Below, piece by piece: positions 23,961 through 35,084 of a stretch of DNA of 64,000 nt. Both the position numbers and the translations under genes were made by a program. The stretch is from Siphonodentalium dalli (Eukaryota; Mollusca; Scaphopoda; Gadilida; Siphonodentaliidae). The stretch is taken from positions 153,444,875 to 153,508,874 of the forward strand of contig CP136062.1 of the NCBI GenBank assembly GCA_032622095.1. The letters run 5' to 3'. The notes below the pieces were generated by a model. That model saw only the letters and a list, made by a program, of their open reading frames with translations, had not been told where the DNA came from and did no database searches. Position 1 is the first letter of the stretch. Every line of letters begins with the position of its first letter.

Positions 23961-24961
23961 AAAATGTACAAACATTGTGTGATGTTTTATAATGCTGAGT
24001 GAATTATTTTAAGTAATTTATATGTAGCTTAGTAGGTTACCTGCTTTGTTTCTCGTGTACAGTTTTAATATAACTGGTACATATTTATTATAGTGACTTA
24101 ATACATTCTCATTCTTTGTTTCACAAGTAACCTTGATTTCTTTTCTGTGAAGTCAACTTGATTTGCTTTCACATTCCAAAACCAAAAAACTCACAGCTGC
24201 TAAACAAGAATTAGCCCAAGTTGTCTTTAACTTAAACCAGCTAGTGAAATCGGTTCAGATAACTGTTTTATGTTAGAGCCCTTTGTATGTCTTTCTATAT
24301 CGGGGTTTAGCATTCCGTTCACCTAAAATCCTCAATATAACTAATAAAATGTCATGACTGACAGTAAACCAGTTTATTCCATAAATATATAATTGATCTG
24401 AACTCCAGAGTTGACAACTTAAAGTACTGGTAGTAATGCACCAGTAATGTGAAAAATATATTTTATCATATTCTTGTTTACCCCAACCGATTTCACCAGC
24501 TGTTTTACATTGAAGGAAACTTTGACTAAATATTAATAAAGGTGGTTTGAATTTTGGGTATAATAATGTGTGTTAAACAATGTTCTGTATATGGTTATAA
24601 CAAAATTTACACTTAAATTTAAAAATCAATACATACGAAGGTACATAATTTAGATAACTTCCATCAATAACCTAAAGAGTACTTTCTATCATTGTTTTAC
24701 TTCATAATTCCAAGAATGAGTAATTATAGTCACTTAATAATTGGGCAAAACTCGCACAATTTAATACCTCTCAACTCTTAATTATCCTAAATTGATACCT
24801 CTCAAAATTATATTAATAACTTATTCAGCTAGAATTCAGTAGTCAGGTTGAGATCTGAGAACTTCTCTTCTGTCCACACTGACTATCGTAGAGACAACAA
24901 TTTTAATGGCAGAAACAGCCGATACTTAAATTCAAACATAGCAATCGTGATTAACTTGAGG
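23961..24961. other. AT-rich intergenic DNA
   Basis: No recognised gene or repeat. A second potential poly(A) signal near 24532 could extend the cyclin E transcript. Confidence 0.4.
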
Positions 24962-25125
24962 TACAGTAATGCTCTAATTAATCAACTTCTTAACCACAGC
25001 AGAATTATGGGTAACTTTTCAGGATTTAGTCGGAATGGCAACAAGCCATATTTCCGACTAAATCCTGAAAAGTTACCCATAATTCTGCTGTGGTTAAGAA
25101 GTAGATTAATTAGAGCATTACTGTA
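24962..25125. mobile_element. TA-flanked foldback MITE, copy 1
   Basis: A 160-bp near-perfect palindrome (24964-25123) flanked by TA. Arms of about 75 bp start CAGTAATGCTCTAAT and contain AGAATTATGGGTAACTTTTC; the central loop is short ('TGGCAACAAGCCATATT'). TA target duplication with CAGT ends suggests a Tc1/mariner-type non-autonomous element. An open frame reading through it (24848-25174) is an artefact of the palindrome. Confidence 0.82.
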
Positions 25126-26300
25126 TAATGTTGCAGGTACTATCCATTCTCTCCATGTGCAACCAAATTACTAAAAAATAATTTAAAAATATGCACGCAA
25201 ACTTACCTCATCCAACTTCTAATGGTTGTTTCCCAACATGAAAATATCAAGTAATTTTATAGTGACAGAAATGAAGTCAGAAGTTGTCAGATCGAAGTTG
25301 TGCTATTGAGAAAATCTAGGTTTTATATACCCAGGCGATCTGATTTTATTCCTGATTATTCTCTTAGTTTTGTGGTAATCAAACGGATCTTTTTTGCTTT
25401 AAATATATGTGATGCCAGATGGTGTATAACGAGTAATTTACTAAAAAAAAACAAGTTATAATTTATTGAAAGAATTAAAATGTCACTCCAGCAAAAACTA
25501 ATTTTCAAATAATTTCGTAATAAAATATGAAAGGCTACCTTCCTTCCATCCTATAGAAATGTACTGTTTGCTAAATTTCATGCCAAAAATTGGCCTTCTA
25601 TCATTAATATCATAGTTGTTAGTATTTAGGGATTGTAGCCTATATTTCTCTCATGCATAATACTCAAAATGCAATACAGAAACTTAAATCAGAAGTCATA
25701 CTAATTACTCAAGTCTGCTATTGATGAAAAAATGTATCAGAATTGTGTGATGTGATTTAGAATGTATGCGGTATGTTGGTATATATGTTTCCAAAAGTTA
25801 CTGTTATTTCATTGACAAAAAATATATTTGGTGTGATTTAATTTACAAAAGTTAGGTGGATATGAATTCTGTTTTAATAAATTGAGTCTCCTTTAATCTA
25901 TTGAGTCCTTTTTGCATGGCAATGAAACCCTTAAATTGAGTGTGTCTAGACACATTCTTTGATATCTCATTCTCAATATTATCAAATATTTAATCACTAC
26001 AATTTGGTATATTGGGACCTAAGGACTTTGCAGACTTCTGTCTCAGACTCTCAGTACTACAGTTAAAATAGACTCAATAGAAAGACTTTTAGAGACTCAA
26101 TATACTGAAACTTTATTCATATCGTCGTCATTAATTTACCATTAACAATTTATTGCCTGCCATCTTTCTCGGTTCCAGTCTTGTGATAGGATTTTGCATA
26201 AATGTCATTCTTCTCATTGGTCAACAGAGTGAGTATTCTCTGTAATAGTAATATGGTTTCATTATGGAGTTTTTTGCATATTTTCATTGGTTAATATTAA
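25126..26300. other. AT-rich intergenic DNA
   Basis: No recognised coding region, RNA gene or repeat family. Confidence 0.4.
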
Positions 26301-26490
26301 ATGAAGTCGGTGCATATTTCATTGCTTGACATGGAAGTCTGTGTATTTCATTGATTGATATGGAAGTCTGTGTATTTCATTGGTTGATATGGAAGCCTGT
26401 GTGTATTTCATTGGTTGATAAGGAAGTCTGTGTATTTCATTGGTTGATATGGAAGCCTGTGTGTATTTCATTGGTTGACATGGAAGTCTG
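26301..26490. repeat. 29/31-bp minisatellite
   Basis: About six copies of a unit like GGAAGTCTGTGTATTTCATT followed by GGTTGATAT. Units alternate between 29 and 31 bp (with GTGT inserted), giving a 60-bp higher-order repeat. The bottom-strand open frame through it is repeat-derived. Confidence 0.85.
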
Positions 26491-26637
26491 AATATTGTTG
26501 TCATTCAGGATCTCATTTTTCAGACTCTTGATATTTTGCAATATGAAATAAATTCTTTATTTTCCCAAACAACTGGCTCACTCGCTCTGCATCTGACTTA
26601 CCCATCTGTCCTCAAATGTACTTATTATATACCGTCC

Positions 26638-26972
26638 TTAACCCTTTACCCAACAAACCAGCCAAAACCGGCCAAATAAAGCTTCAACAGCCTAAAATAT
26701 CTTCGGTCTGTCTCAATAGAACCATACAAATATGGATATCATTGGAACCGGCTCCTTGACCACATTGTGATAGTTACAGTTATGCCCTGTGCCAATGCAT
26801 TCTCTTATATATGCGAGTCGACCATAGGTCGCCTCGCATATATAAGAGAATGCATTGGCCTAAAAAAAATCTTTTTTTACCATTTTTTCTTACATTCTTT
26901 AACAATTTTATAATTTTTAATGTGTTAAGAGAATGCATTGGCACAGGGCCCTTCTGTTGGGTAAAGGGTTAA
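26638..26972 (+). mobile_element. P1 MITE copy C
   Basis: A 327-bp element (26642-26968) flanked by TTAA at 26638 and 26969. One complete hairpin (about 26791-26859) is present; the second is reduced to its final half (near 26928). The right TTAA is shared with the adjacent P2 element. Confidence 0.86.
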
Positions 26973-27229
26973 CCCTTCCATGACTGGATCTCCCTGAAAT
27001 TTTGAGAAAATCCTGTACCAATGCATTCTGTTATATATATGAGTCCCCCATATGAAGCCTCGCATATATAACAGAATAAATTGGCCTAACAATATTTACC
27101 ATGACCGTGAAAGCCAGTGCATTCTCTTATATATGCAAGGCTTCCTGGTAGACTCGGATATATAAGAGAATGCACTGGCACAGGATCTTTAATGCTGCAC
27201 CTGCGCAGCTCCCATCATGAAAGGGTTAC
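26969..27229 (+). mobile_element. P2 MITE (two hairpins), abutting P1
   Basis: A 253-bp element (26973-27225). Left TTAA is shared with P1 copy C; right flank is TTAC. Termini are CCCTTCCATGA and TCATGAAAGGG, different from P1. It carries two hairpins whose arms (GCATTCTCTTATATATGC and a GTTATATATATGAG variant) are related to the P1 hairpin. This is a separate TTAA-type family sharing the same internal module. Confidence 0.78.
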
Positions 27230-27688
27230 TGTGATGACCAAACTCATATCTGGATGTCAAGCCTTTTGAAACACTTGTTGTAAAAGATGATTGTGTCTTT
27301 TTACAATTTACAGACTATTATCGTCAAATATTGATAAAAAAATAATTAGGTCCAAGTTGTCAAATTAAGATTAAATTATCCAAAATTAAAATGTACGAAA
27401 TCTTTTAAATGCATTCTGTGAAATCGATCGGGTGTATTTATTATTATATTATTATTATAAATACATTGAACATAACATTTAATTAAAATTTTGCATGTCT
27501 CCAGATAAAGGGGATTTAATTGGAAAATAAACATAATTTGAGGCATAAATACGCTGAAAACAAGTACAAAGAAAAACTAAGTTTTGTTTTTAATTTCAAA
27601 GAAAAATTTATCTGGACATAAATTTATAGTCTGTCTGTTCAAAGTTCTTTAATTTGACGTGTACTTACAGAGACCTTCCCTTTATAAG

Positions 27689-27754
27689 TTCTACCTTTCT
27701 ATGTACATTGTGATCTCCAGTTCTGGTGTAAAATTAAAGGTGAAGGGCTGGTTT
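27689..27754 (+). repeat. 66-bp direct repeat, upstream copy
   Basis: Roughly 85-90% similar to 27984-28050. Shared core: GATCTCCAGTT followed by GTGTAAAATTAAAGGTG. The pair brackets the small P2 element at 27847-27970. Confidence 0.75.
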
Positions 27755-27842
27755 ATACTAGTCTATATGATCACCATTATTTAGACTACCCTGATGCTTC
27801 CGACTTTCTCTCACCCAAATAAATACACACCCAGGCTTCTCA

Positions 27843-27974
27843 TTAACCATTTCAATATCAGGAGCTGCGCTGATCATGTGCCAGTGCATTCTCTTATATA
27901 TGGGAGACTCGCTTCTATAAGAGAATGCATTGGCACAGGGTTTTCTCAAAATTTAAGAAGCTCCAGTCTATTAA
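27843..27974 (-). mobile_element. P2 MITE, single-hairpin copy
   Basis: A 124-bp element (27847-27970) with TTAA on both sides. Ends resemble the P2 termini in reverse orientation (CCATTTCAATATCAGGAGCTGCG and GAAGCTCCAGTC). It holds one hairpin, about 27880-27939 (GTGCCAGTGCATTCTCTTATA and complement). It looks like a single-hairpin derivative of the element at 26973. Confidence 0.7.
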
Positions 27975-27983
27975 GTGTTCAAG

Positions 27984-28050
27984 GTTCTATCTTTCTATGT
28001 GTATTTTGATCTCCAGTTATAGTGTAAAATTAAAGGTGTAGGGCTGATTT
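27984..28050 (+). repeat. 66-bp direct repeat, downstream copy
   Basis: Partner of 27689-27754. The intervening DNA contains the single-hairpin P2 element. Confidence 0.75.
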
Positions 28051-28082
28051 GAATTTTTGAGATTTGTCAATTCTTATTATCA

Positions 28083-28299
28083 TACAGTAATGCTCTAAGT
28101 AATCGACTCCTTAACCACAGCAGAATTATGGGTAACTTTTCAGGATTTAGTCGGAAATATGGCTTGTTGCCATTCATCGGAAAGCTCTCCCCGAGAGCTT
28201 TCTGATGAATGGCATCAAGCCATATTTCCAACTAAATCCTGAAAAGTTACCCATAATTCTGCAGTGGTTAAGGAGTCGATTACTTGGAGCATTACTGTA
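28083..28299. mobile_element. TA-flanked foldback MITE, copy 2
   Basis: A 213-bp palindrome (28085-28297) flanked by TA with the same CAGTAATGCTC ends as 24964-25123. The centre holds an additional nested palindrome (GCCATTCATC, then AAAGCTCTCC and complements), so this copy is 53 bp longer. Confidence 0.82.
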
Positions 28300-28986
28300 C
28301 ATCCTCTGAAAGATTGTTTGGTCCAAATAATTTGTAGGGCGAGGTTTCTGAAGAATAATTTTTCTCTAACTGGGTCCAGGTTAGAGTAACTTATATTTGA
28401 AAGTGTGATTCTCCGGATATTATTTATTGGTCCATCATACATGGACTCATTGTGATACAAGTATTTAAGTTAAACACAAGATGTCTTTCTGTGTAATTCT
28501 AATCCATGTATTTTGCTTCTTGTTTTCATTTGGCCAGTTGACTTATCAATGAAAAGTTATTTCAACAAGTTGGCTGGTCAAATGTCAATTAGTTAAACGG
28601 TGTACTGGCCAATTCTCTAACTTAAGAAGCAAACTTGTAGTTAATAATTCATGATGGTAGAAATTCATAACTCCCTTATATTGAGGGAAATGGTTCCTGT
28701 TCTCCTAATCAGAGTATCGGGAGCCGTGTACGTGACTTGTTAATGCAGAATCATATTTTATGCATTGATTCTGACTTGAATCTCTGTTCCTTGTTGCATT
28801 TGTTGAATTATTCTGATCATATATTTGTTATTGTATAGTGATTTGTAAAAATCATTGTGTATACAACTTTTCACCTAAAACATCAGCAACTCAAAATAGT
28901 AGAGGGTATTCTTCACATTGTACTTTCACTTAATTTAAAAAGTAACGCCAGTTGGATTTGTTATCTGATGATTCAACCAGACCTTC
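28300..28986. other. intergenic DNA, nothing recognised
   Basis: AT-rich, with no supported gene or repeat. Confidence 0.35.
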
Positions 28987-28989
28987 ATT

Positions 28990-29260
28990 GGCACTGAATT
29001 TGTCATTGTTGCATGGTTTCGTGCAAAAAGACACCCAGGATCTTTCAAATGTGCAATAAGTCACCCAGCATCTCAAGTCTCATAAAAATAGACTTTAAAT
29101 AAGTCGCATGTGAATTACCACAAATTTTTTAGTGAAATTTCAATGGAATTTGAATGGGTATTCCACCTGTTGGTTTGACTGTCGCAGACAAACAAGACTT
29201 TATGATGCTGGGTGTCTTTTTACATGATAACATGCAACATTGTCCAATTCATCTTCATTG
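28990..29260. mobile_element. probable MITE with AAAAAGACACCCAG arms
   Basis: Inverted repeats of about 50 bp: left arm contains GTTGCATGG, then GCAAAAAGACACCCAG; right arm contains CTGGGTGTCTTTTTAC, then CATGCAAC. The interior has 'GTGCAATAAGTCACCCAGCA'. Only one copy is seen and the target duplication is unclear, so the exact ends are approximate. Confidence 0.55.
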
Positions 29261-30894
29261 GCCATACTTATCAATATGTTCATTCACACTGGCCAACTCA
29301 TTGTCAGCGTCTCGGTGCAAAAAAATTTAAAAATTTGCACTGAGAGGATATGTACAATAGTGAAAGGCCTCCATTTACACCGAGAGGCTGCAAATCTGTA
29401 AACTTTCCTCACAGAAGTGGGTTGATAAGTTGATAACTGTTCAGAGATGTCGTAATATGCTTAAATAAGATGAAGATGTGAAATACAACTTGAAGAATAA
29501 TGAAATCATTTAAAATGTCATATTCATTATTATCAGCCTGTTGAACGCATTCTATGTTGCATAAGTCCAATATAACATTTGAATATCATCATACATATTT
29601 TACTGTATGTTTTCAAAAATATGTCAACAGTCTGGACTAAATAATTTACACCTGAGAATGTAGATCAAGTATTCTCAGTCCCCAACAGCTTGGGATATCG
29701 GTTGGTTTGATGTTGTTTTGGACTGAGTTCCGTCCCATTACTCATCTATAACAGACTTAACGCCAAGAATCGTGGGCAAACACACTGCGTATATGAACAT
29801 GGAGGGCAGCCTTTTCCAAGCATGATGATATCAAACAATGCATTATATCAGAGGTCCTTTGAATGTCAAATCACACAAGATTTATAAGTAAACAAACCCT
29901 TGTTTTTCCAGAGAATTTTGATTTGTCTGGCGATCAGAAGATGTATGTAAACAATATATTGAACAATCGTATCATCACTTTACCTTTTACTATGATGGTA
30001 AATGATATAACGGAACAGCAACAGACCAATATCCCATGCTTTGCGCTAGAATGTGTTCACTGGCTTTGAGGTTTCATTACATCGCTCCACATATTGTATA
30101 TAATGTCATGTTCATGAGCACACAGTTCATGGGACCATTCTGCAAAAATGTGATATATATATTTTATACTGAATACCAACAGAAATGTAATAATATTACA
30201 TTTAATTTGTCAAATAAAGTTGAAAATATTTGTTTAACTCTGTCTCCATCTTATATTTAAAACAAGTGCAGAGCACTACATATCCCCCACGAGGTGAGCA
30301 GTGAGCCCCATGATGTGTGGTATAAGGCGCATAACACAATTATTGGTTTGTTTAAAATTTGAGGCACGTATGCTGATTTTTACCTTTCGACCCTTGTTGG
30401 GACCCACCCCTGCGTCCAAATTTTTTTTCCGACCCATTTTTGGACAACCACCCCCCTTTTAACACTAAAACAGATTTGCGGGGGGGGGGGGGAATTCACT
30501 GTAAACAGCTGTATATGAATTTCTGTGCATAATATTTGTCATGGATGTTTTAACATTGACATGTAAATTGGAACGAGTCATTTTGGGGTCATTCGGCCAA
30601 AAAAACATGGCTGCCAGTGGCCATCTTGGATTTCAAAATACAACACGATAACTGCCTGCAGTCAGTTTAGCAGTTAGAATTACAGTATTTCTCTTATTCT
30701 AAGGTGTTTTAAGCCAGACTCATTGCAAAAATTTGCAGAAAAAAAATTTGTTGGTCCCATCGAACACCCACCCACCCCGGCATACGTGCCCAGAAAACAT
30801 TCCCCGTCCACACAGGCAAATCTCTGTCTGCACAGAGTTGATCGTTCATTGGGTTATCAGAAGATATGATTATTCCTCTTCACTATAAGTTTTT
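29261..30894. other. intergenic DNA with one G run
   Basis: Contains a small hairpin near 29310-29346 (CTCGGTGCAAA and TTTGCACTGAG) and a 13-G run (30480-30492). Open frames at 29863-30069 and 30036-30260 match nothing I know and are AT-rich. Confidence 0.35.
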
Positions 30895-31670
30895 AGCTCA
30901 CCTGAGACAAAGTCTCAGGTGGAGCTATAGTCATCACTCCTCGTCCGTCCGTCAACCTTTTTTTAAACATCTTCTCCTCTGAAACCATCATACCGAATTA
31001 GTTCATATTTGGTGTGGATGTTCCCTAGGTGACTCTCATTCAGATTTGTTCAAATGAGGTCACTGGGTCAAATAGTTGCGAAACCAGGGCCATAACTCTT
31101 CCTCCATAGTAATTCTGACAACAACGTCTTGTCCATAACCATTGTGCCGATTTAGCTAATATTTGGTATGGAGGGTCCTTGGGTGACTGGTGTTCAGATT
31201 TGTTCAAATGAGGTCACCCGGTCAATTAGTTGAGAAACCAGGGCCATAACTCAGTAATTCTTACAATGACTTCTTCTAACAAAATATTGGGCCGATTTAG
31301 CTTATATTTGGTACTGAGGGACCTTGGATGACTGGGAATCAGATTTGTTTAAATTGGGTCACTGGGGCAGAGCCAGGGACATAACTCTAAAAACCAAAAA
31401 ATTACATTTTTGCATTTTGATCATATTTGGTGTGGATGTTCCCAAGGTGACTGTCATTCAGATTTGTTCAAATGAGGTTACTGTGTCAAATAGTTGCGAA
31501 CCAGGGCCATAACTATATTCATCCTTGGTAATTCTTATAACGACTTCTTGTCTAGAACCATTATGCCGATTTGGTATGGGGGGTCATTGAATGACTGGGG
31601 TTCAGATTTGTTCAAATTGGGTCAAATAGGGGTGGAGCCAGGGCCATAATTCCAAAAAAAATAATAAAAC
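30895..31670 (+). repeat. dispersed repeat of mollusc type, with internal reiterated units
   Basis: Begins with a hairpin (AGCTCACCTGAGAC, AA, GTCTCAGGTGGAGCT), then TCCGTCCGTC, then about five imperfect tandem units of 130-170 bp. Each carries 'TCAGATTTGTTCAAAT', 'GGTCACTGGGTCAA' and 'CCAGGGCCATAACTC'. I associate this layout with a very common repeat in mollusc and related genomes; the match is from memory. No protein is encoded. Confidence 0.7.
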
Positions 31671-31955
31671 ATTCAGGAACTCCTTGATCAACAAAATATC
31701 ACCCTCCCCCCCCCCCACATGACCCAGAACCCCAACCAACAGCATTCCACCCTATCTCATCTCCTAACTCACAGGATCTCTCCCACCAGCAGATTAAGTC
31801 AATTGTATTAGCTACAGACAGAGAGAGAGTTAATATAAATACACACAGTCATCAATTGAGATGTTTATCAGGCTGACAGGTGTGAACTAATGCTTAGCTA
31901 GCACTCATGCCAGTGTGTGTTATTAAAATAAAGTCAAAACAAATTATTGTTCTCT

Positions 31956-32392
31956 AACCTGAATTTAGTGTGTCTGGCATTTGCAGAATGAGGTCCCCAG
32001 AGGGTGAATTTAGTTATGCTACCCTGCACAGCAGTCTAGCATCACCAAATCCACTAGCCAGGGTCCTCAGTCTGCTTAGGCCTCATCTTCTGGGAAGTAT
32101 ATAGGCACTTAAATTGACATTTTTACTTACCTTTTCCCTTCTGTTTAGTTTCTATATCCCCTAATTTGTGAATATAAAATGCATAATTGAGGTGCCCAAT
32201 GGGTGCACATCACCAACTTTAACTGGAGAACTTCAATCTAATGCCATTTCTCCCATAGCAGTTGAGGCCTACACAAAATGAGGTCCCCAGAGGGTGAATT
32301 TGGTGATGCTAGCCCGCATTGCAGGATTGTGTCATTAAATTCACCCTTTGGGGACCTCATTCTGCAAATGTCAGACACTATGTTCAGGCTTG
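31956..32392. mobile_element. M2 MITE copy 2 (diverged)
   Basis: Two hairpins with the GAGGTCCCCAGAGGGTGAAT arms (31984-32075 and 32274-32366) around a diverged spacer. Ends are decayed compared with copy 1. Short open frames on both strands arise from the hairpins. Confidence 0.75.
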
Positions 32393-32591
32393 TCTGCTCG
32401 AATATTATGTTCTTAACCACCAGTATCCAGTTGAACTCATTATACCCTGATTTTGCAAAGAAAACTTGGGGGGTATATTGGATTGAATTTGTCAGTCTCT
32501 ATGTCAGACTGTTCTCCCATCCATCCATCTGTCATTATGTCTCTATCCGTCCATCAATTGTTTTCTTCTCCAGATACATATTAAGGATGCA

Positions 32592-32714
32592 GTGTTAGAA
32601 TCGAGGTCCTCATTTTAATATTCATTATGACCTGACCTCGATTCTAACACTGAGCGGTGATTGGCTGTTTCTACTCTGTCAGTCATGGAAAGGTCAGGTC
32701 ACAATGAATATTAA
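32592..32714. repeat. overlapping inverted repeats
   Basis: A perfect 17-bp stem (32592-32608 with 32634-32650; GTGTTAGAATCGAGGTC) overlaps a second, longer-range stem (32615-32637 with 32692-32714; one mismatch) whose far arm ends in TTAA. The two foldings compete. The P4 element starts exactly at that TTAA. Confidence 0.65.
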
Positions 32715-33198
32715 AGGTACTCAACCCGATAAAACTCCTCTCAATTACTATTTCAATGGCTTCGGGGGTCAAAAATATTTGATTCGAGTCGAGGAAGTCA
32801 CCCATCAAAGCTCAGATTTGTTAGATATCGATTTTAGAAATCTATTATTTTTCATTATCGGGAATTCTTTCTGGCCCGGAAGACAATCAAAAATTCGTTA
32901 TTATTACCCACTTGATTATAGAGTTATCCATCCTTGTCTGTTTGAATAGAATTTTGGCGTAAAATCTCGAGCAGGTTACCAAATTGACGGCAGTTATTAG
33001 TACGCATCTCGAGAACATAAGAATTTTCAAAAATCAATATCTAATAACTCTGAGCTTTGTTTGATGGGTTCCTCGACTCGAATCAAATATTTTTTACCCC
33101 CAAAGCCAAAGAAATAGTAATATAGGACCCTCTGATCGGATTGTTGTTGTTGGAATCTGTTGAGATGGGGACCCTCTTTACGGGTTGAGTACCTTTAA
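32711..33198 (+). mobile_element. P4 TTAA element, copy 1
   Basis: A 480-bp element (32715-33194) flanked by TTAA, with inverted ends AGGTACTCAACCCG and CGGGTTGAGTACCT. The arms are long (over 100 bp): TATTTGATTCGAGTCGAGG on the left returns inverted near 33070-33095. The open frame at 32704-32949 lies inside the arm and has no known homologue. Confidence 0.78.
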
Positions 33199-33199
33199 A

Positions 33200-33850
33200 C
33201 TTAGGAACTGTGTCACTTGACAAATTTCTTTTTTAAAGTTGGAATTATCGACAGATTTCTCCTCTATTAGAATTGTTTACTGACAATGTGTTGATTTGTA
33301 TGAGTAAATAAATTATTAGCCGACAATAAATCACTAAGTTCCAGATATTTAGTTGATCGTTTGGACGATTTTTAATGATAGTAAACTGCATGGGTGGTGA
33401 ATTTATAGACGCATGGCGTCCATTGCTGCTGAGCCGGATCAAATCGAAAAAATACGCTCTCCGGAGACAATATTCGGTGGTTAAAATTTTATCAAATGCA
33501 ACGTGTATGAATGTTTCTGATGGGAGTTTGTGGTATTTATTGAAAGATGAATTCTTTGCCGATCCATCCGTGTATATATCGTTATCATTGCTGGGGTGAA
33601 TGGGCTAAATTTGTGCGACTCCCGAGCGATGGTGAAACGTTGAATTTCTACAGAGCCCCTTGTCTATATAATGTTCCATTAACGCGAAGAAGGCGCGTAT
33701 ATAGAGCGGCATATATGGGCAGTGCAAAAGGGGGAGGACAGCGGAGCGCGTTACAGGCCCCTGTGATTTAACAAACAAAATAAATGAAAAACAATATATA
33801 ATTTTTTTTTTTTTTAAATAATTCAAAACAATTTTTTTTTTAAGTTAACA
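33200..33850. other. spacer; unassigned open frames
   Basis: Open frames at 33375-33599 and 33547-33771 overlap in different frames and are not recognised. The stretch 33675-33850 may belong to the repeat described at 33851-33937. Confidence 0.35.
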
Positions 33851-33937
33851 AAATTTGAAAAACTAACACCATTATAACTCTGCCAAGGGTACCCCGAGTC
33901 ACCACACCAAATTTGTTTAAATCGGTCCAAAATCTTG
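33851..33937 (-). repeat. dispersed repeat, inverted copy of 61689-61790
   Basis: Contains TAACACCATTATAACTCTGC and GGTACCCCGAGTCACCACAC. The reverse complement matches 61689-61790, including 'CAAATTTGGTGTGGTGA'. The second copy lies in a dated insertion, so this is probably part of a mobile repeat. Confidence 0.7.
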
Positions 33938-34417
33938 TGTTATGTACTGGTAAATTTGTTTGGAGCGACATTAATTCCAGTTCATCAATTCCATCCCATG
34001 CCTTTGGACTACTTAGTTATTGATAAGGCTATATTATTTTCTGATGTCTCTTATGCCAATGTGCAGATAATCTGATAAAGAAAGCTATGGTAATTTAAAA
34101 TAAAGATTCAACAATACACATCACATGATATTAACAGTAGACTTGAACATCTTTGCTGCCTTGCACAGCTGAATATATCACTCTACATATGGTCTGAGGT
34201 CATTATAAATGTTATTGGTTTAATAGAGATGCCAGCTTTCAACATAAACAATTCCTGTGATTTGTTGACAGCTCTGCTATATAACTGATATACTGGGTCA
34301 GCGGTGAGGTGGCTTATCTTGATCTATATTGTTGGTAGAATTTGATACATTATCATTGTAAACTTAAATTAGACTCTCTTAACCCAAGTATTCCATGTCC
34401 AGGTCACCTTTCACATT

Positions 34418-34490
34418 TAACCCAAGGCTGTGGCGGTGCAGCATTACAGATCCTGTACCAGTGCATTCTCTTATATAATTGCGAGTGAGT
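34418..34490 (-). mobile_element. P2 MITE remnant
   Basis: Resembles the right end of the 26973-27225 element in reverse: TTAACCCAAGG, GGTGCAGCATTA, AGATCCTGTACCAGTGCATT, then half a hairpin ending near 34487. The rest of the element is missing. Confidence 0.6.
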
Positions 34491-34650
34491 CATAAATTCC
34501 AATAATTTGTGTTATGTACATTTGTCTATAATAGTACATAACAGTGTACTCTATAATTCAACACCAAAACTCTCATTTATGATTCTGATCATAGTAATTT
34601 ACTATCGCCAAGGGATGGGTTAACATCTGCCGATCGTGATCGGCCTCTCG

Positions 34651-35040
34651 TTATCTGTCGTCAATGTGTCACACTGATGTATTTTTAGACAAAATTACTC
34701 AAGATGGCTTGCAAAATGGCAACCAAAAAGTTGATTTTTCCCATAAATCCCGAACATTATTCTCTGCTGTTCCGAAAAGGTAGCAAATTGTGACTTACTT
34801 GGTTATTAACCATGTTACTTAATCAACTGACAATTAAATGTTCCATTCTGGTAGTCCTAGTACCTTCTGATGCATGACAAATTCATTTGAAAGAATGCAA
34901 TATCGAAGTTTGCGAAAAAACGTCTTTTTGGAATTCTGGTACTGTTTTTGAACGAAAATGGCAGAACTTCGAAACAGAACTCAGATGGAACATATTATAT
35001 TAAGGCTACACTCGCCCATTAGCATCAAAATCGATCAACT
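34651..35040 (+). repeat. left arm of 2.6-kb inverted-repeat structure
   Basis: About 390 bp that reappears inverted at 36563-37245, roughly 75-85% similar by eye. Shared blocks include GACAAAATTACTCAAGAT, CTCTGCTGTTCCGAAAAGG and ACATGACA-type sequence. This arm lacks the 257-bp insertion present in the right arm. Confidence 0.78.
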
Positions 35041-35084
35041 TAGTATGTCAAAATGGCAACCAGGGAGTGACTTGTGGTCATAGG

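Noticed and set aside
24848-25174. 108-codon open frame
   Set aside because: It runs through a perfect palindrome of the TA-flanked foldback element.
26788-26860. P1 hairpins as possible CRISPR-like repeats or miRNA genes
   Set aside because: The DNA is eukaryotic, and the hairpins sit inside TTAA-flanked transposons with inverted termini, which explains the repetition.
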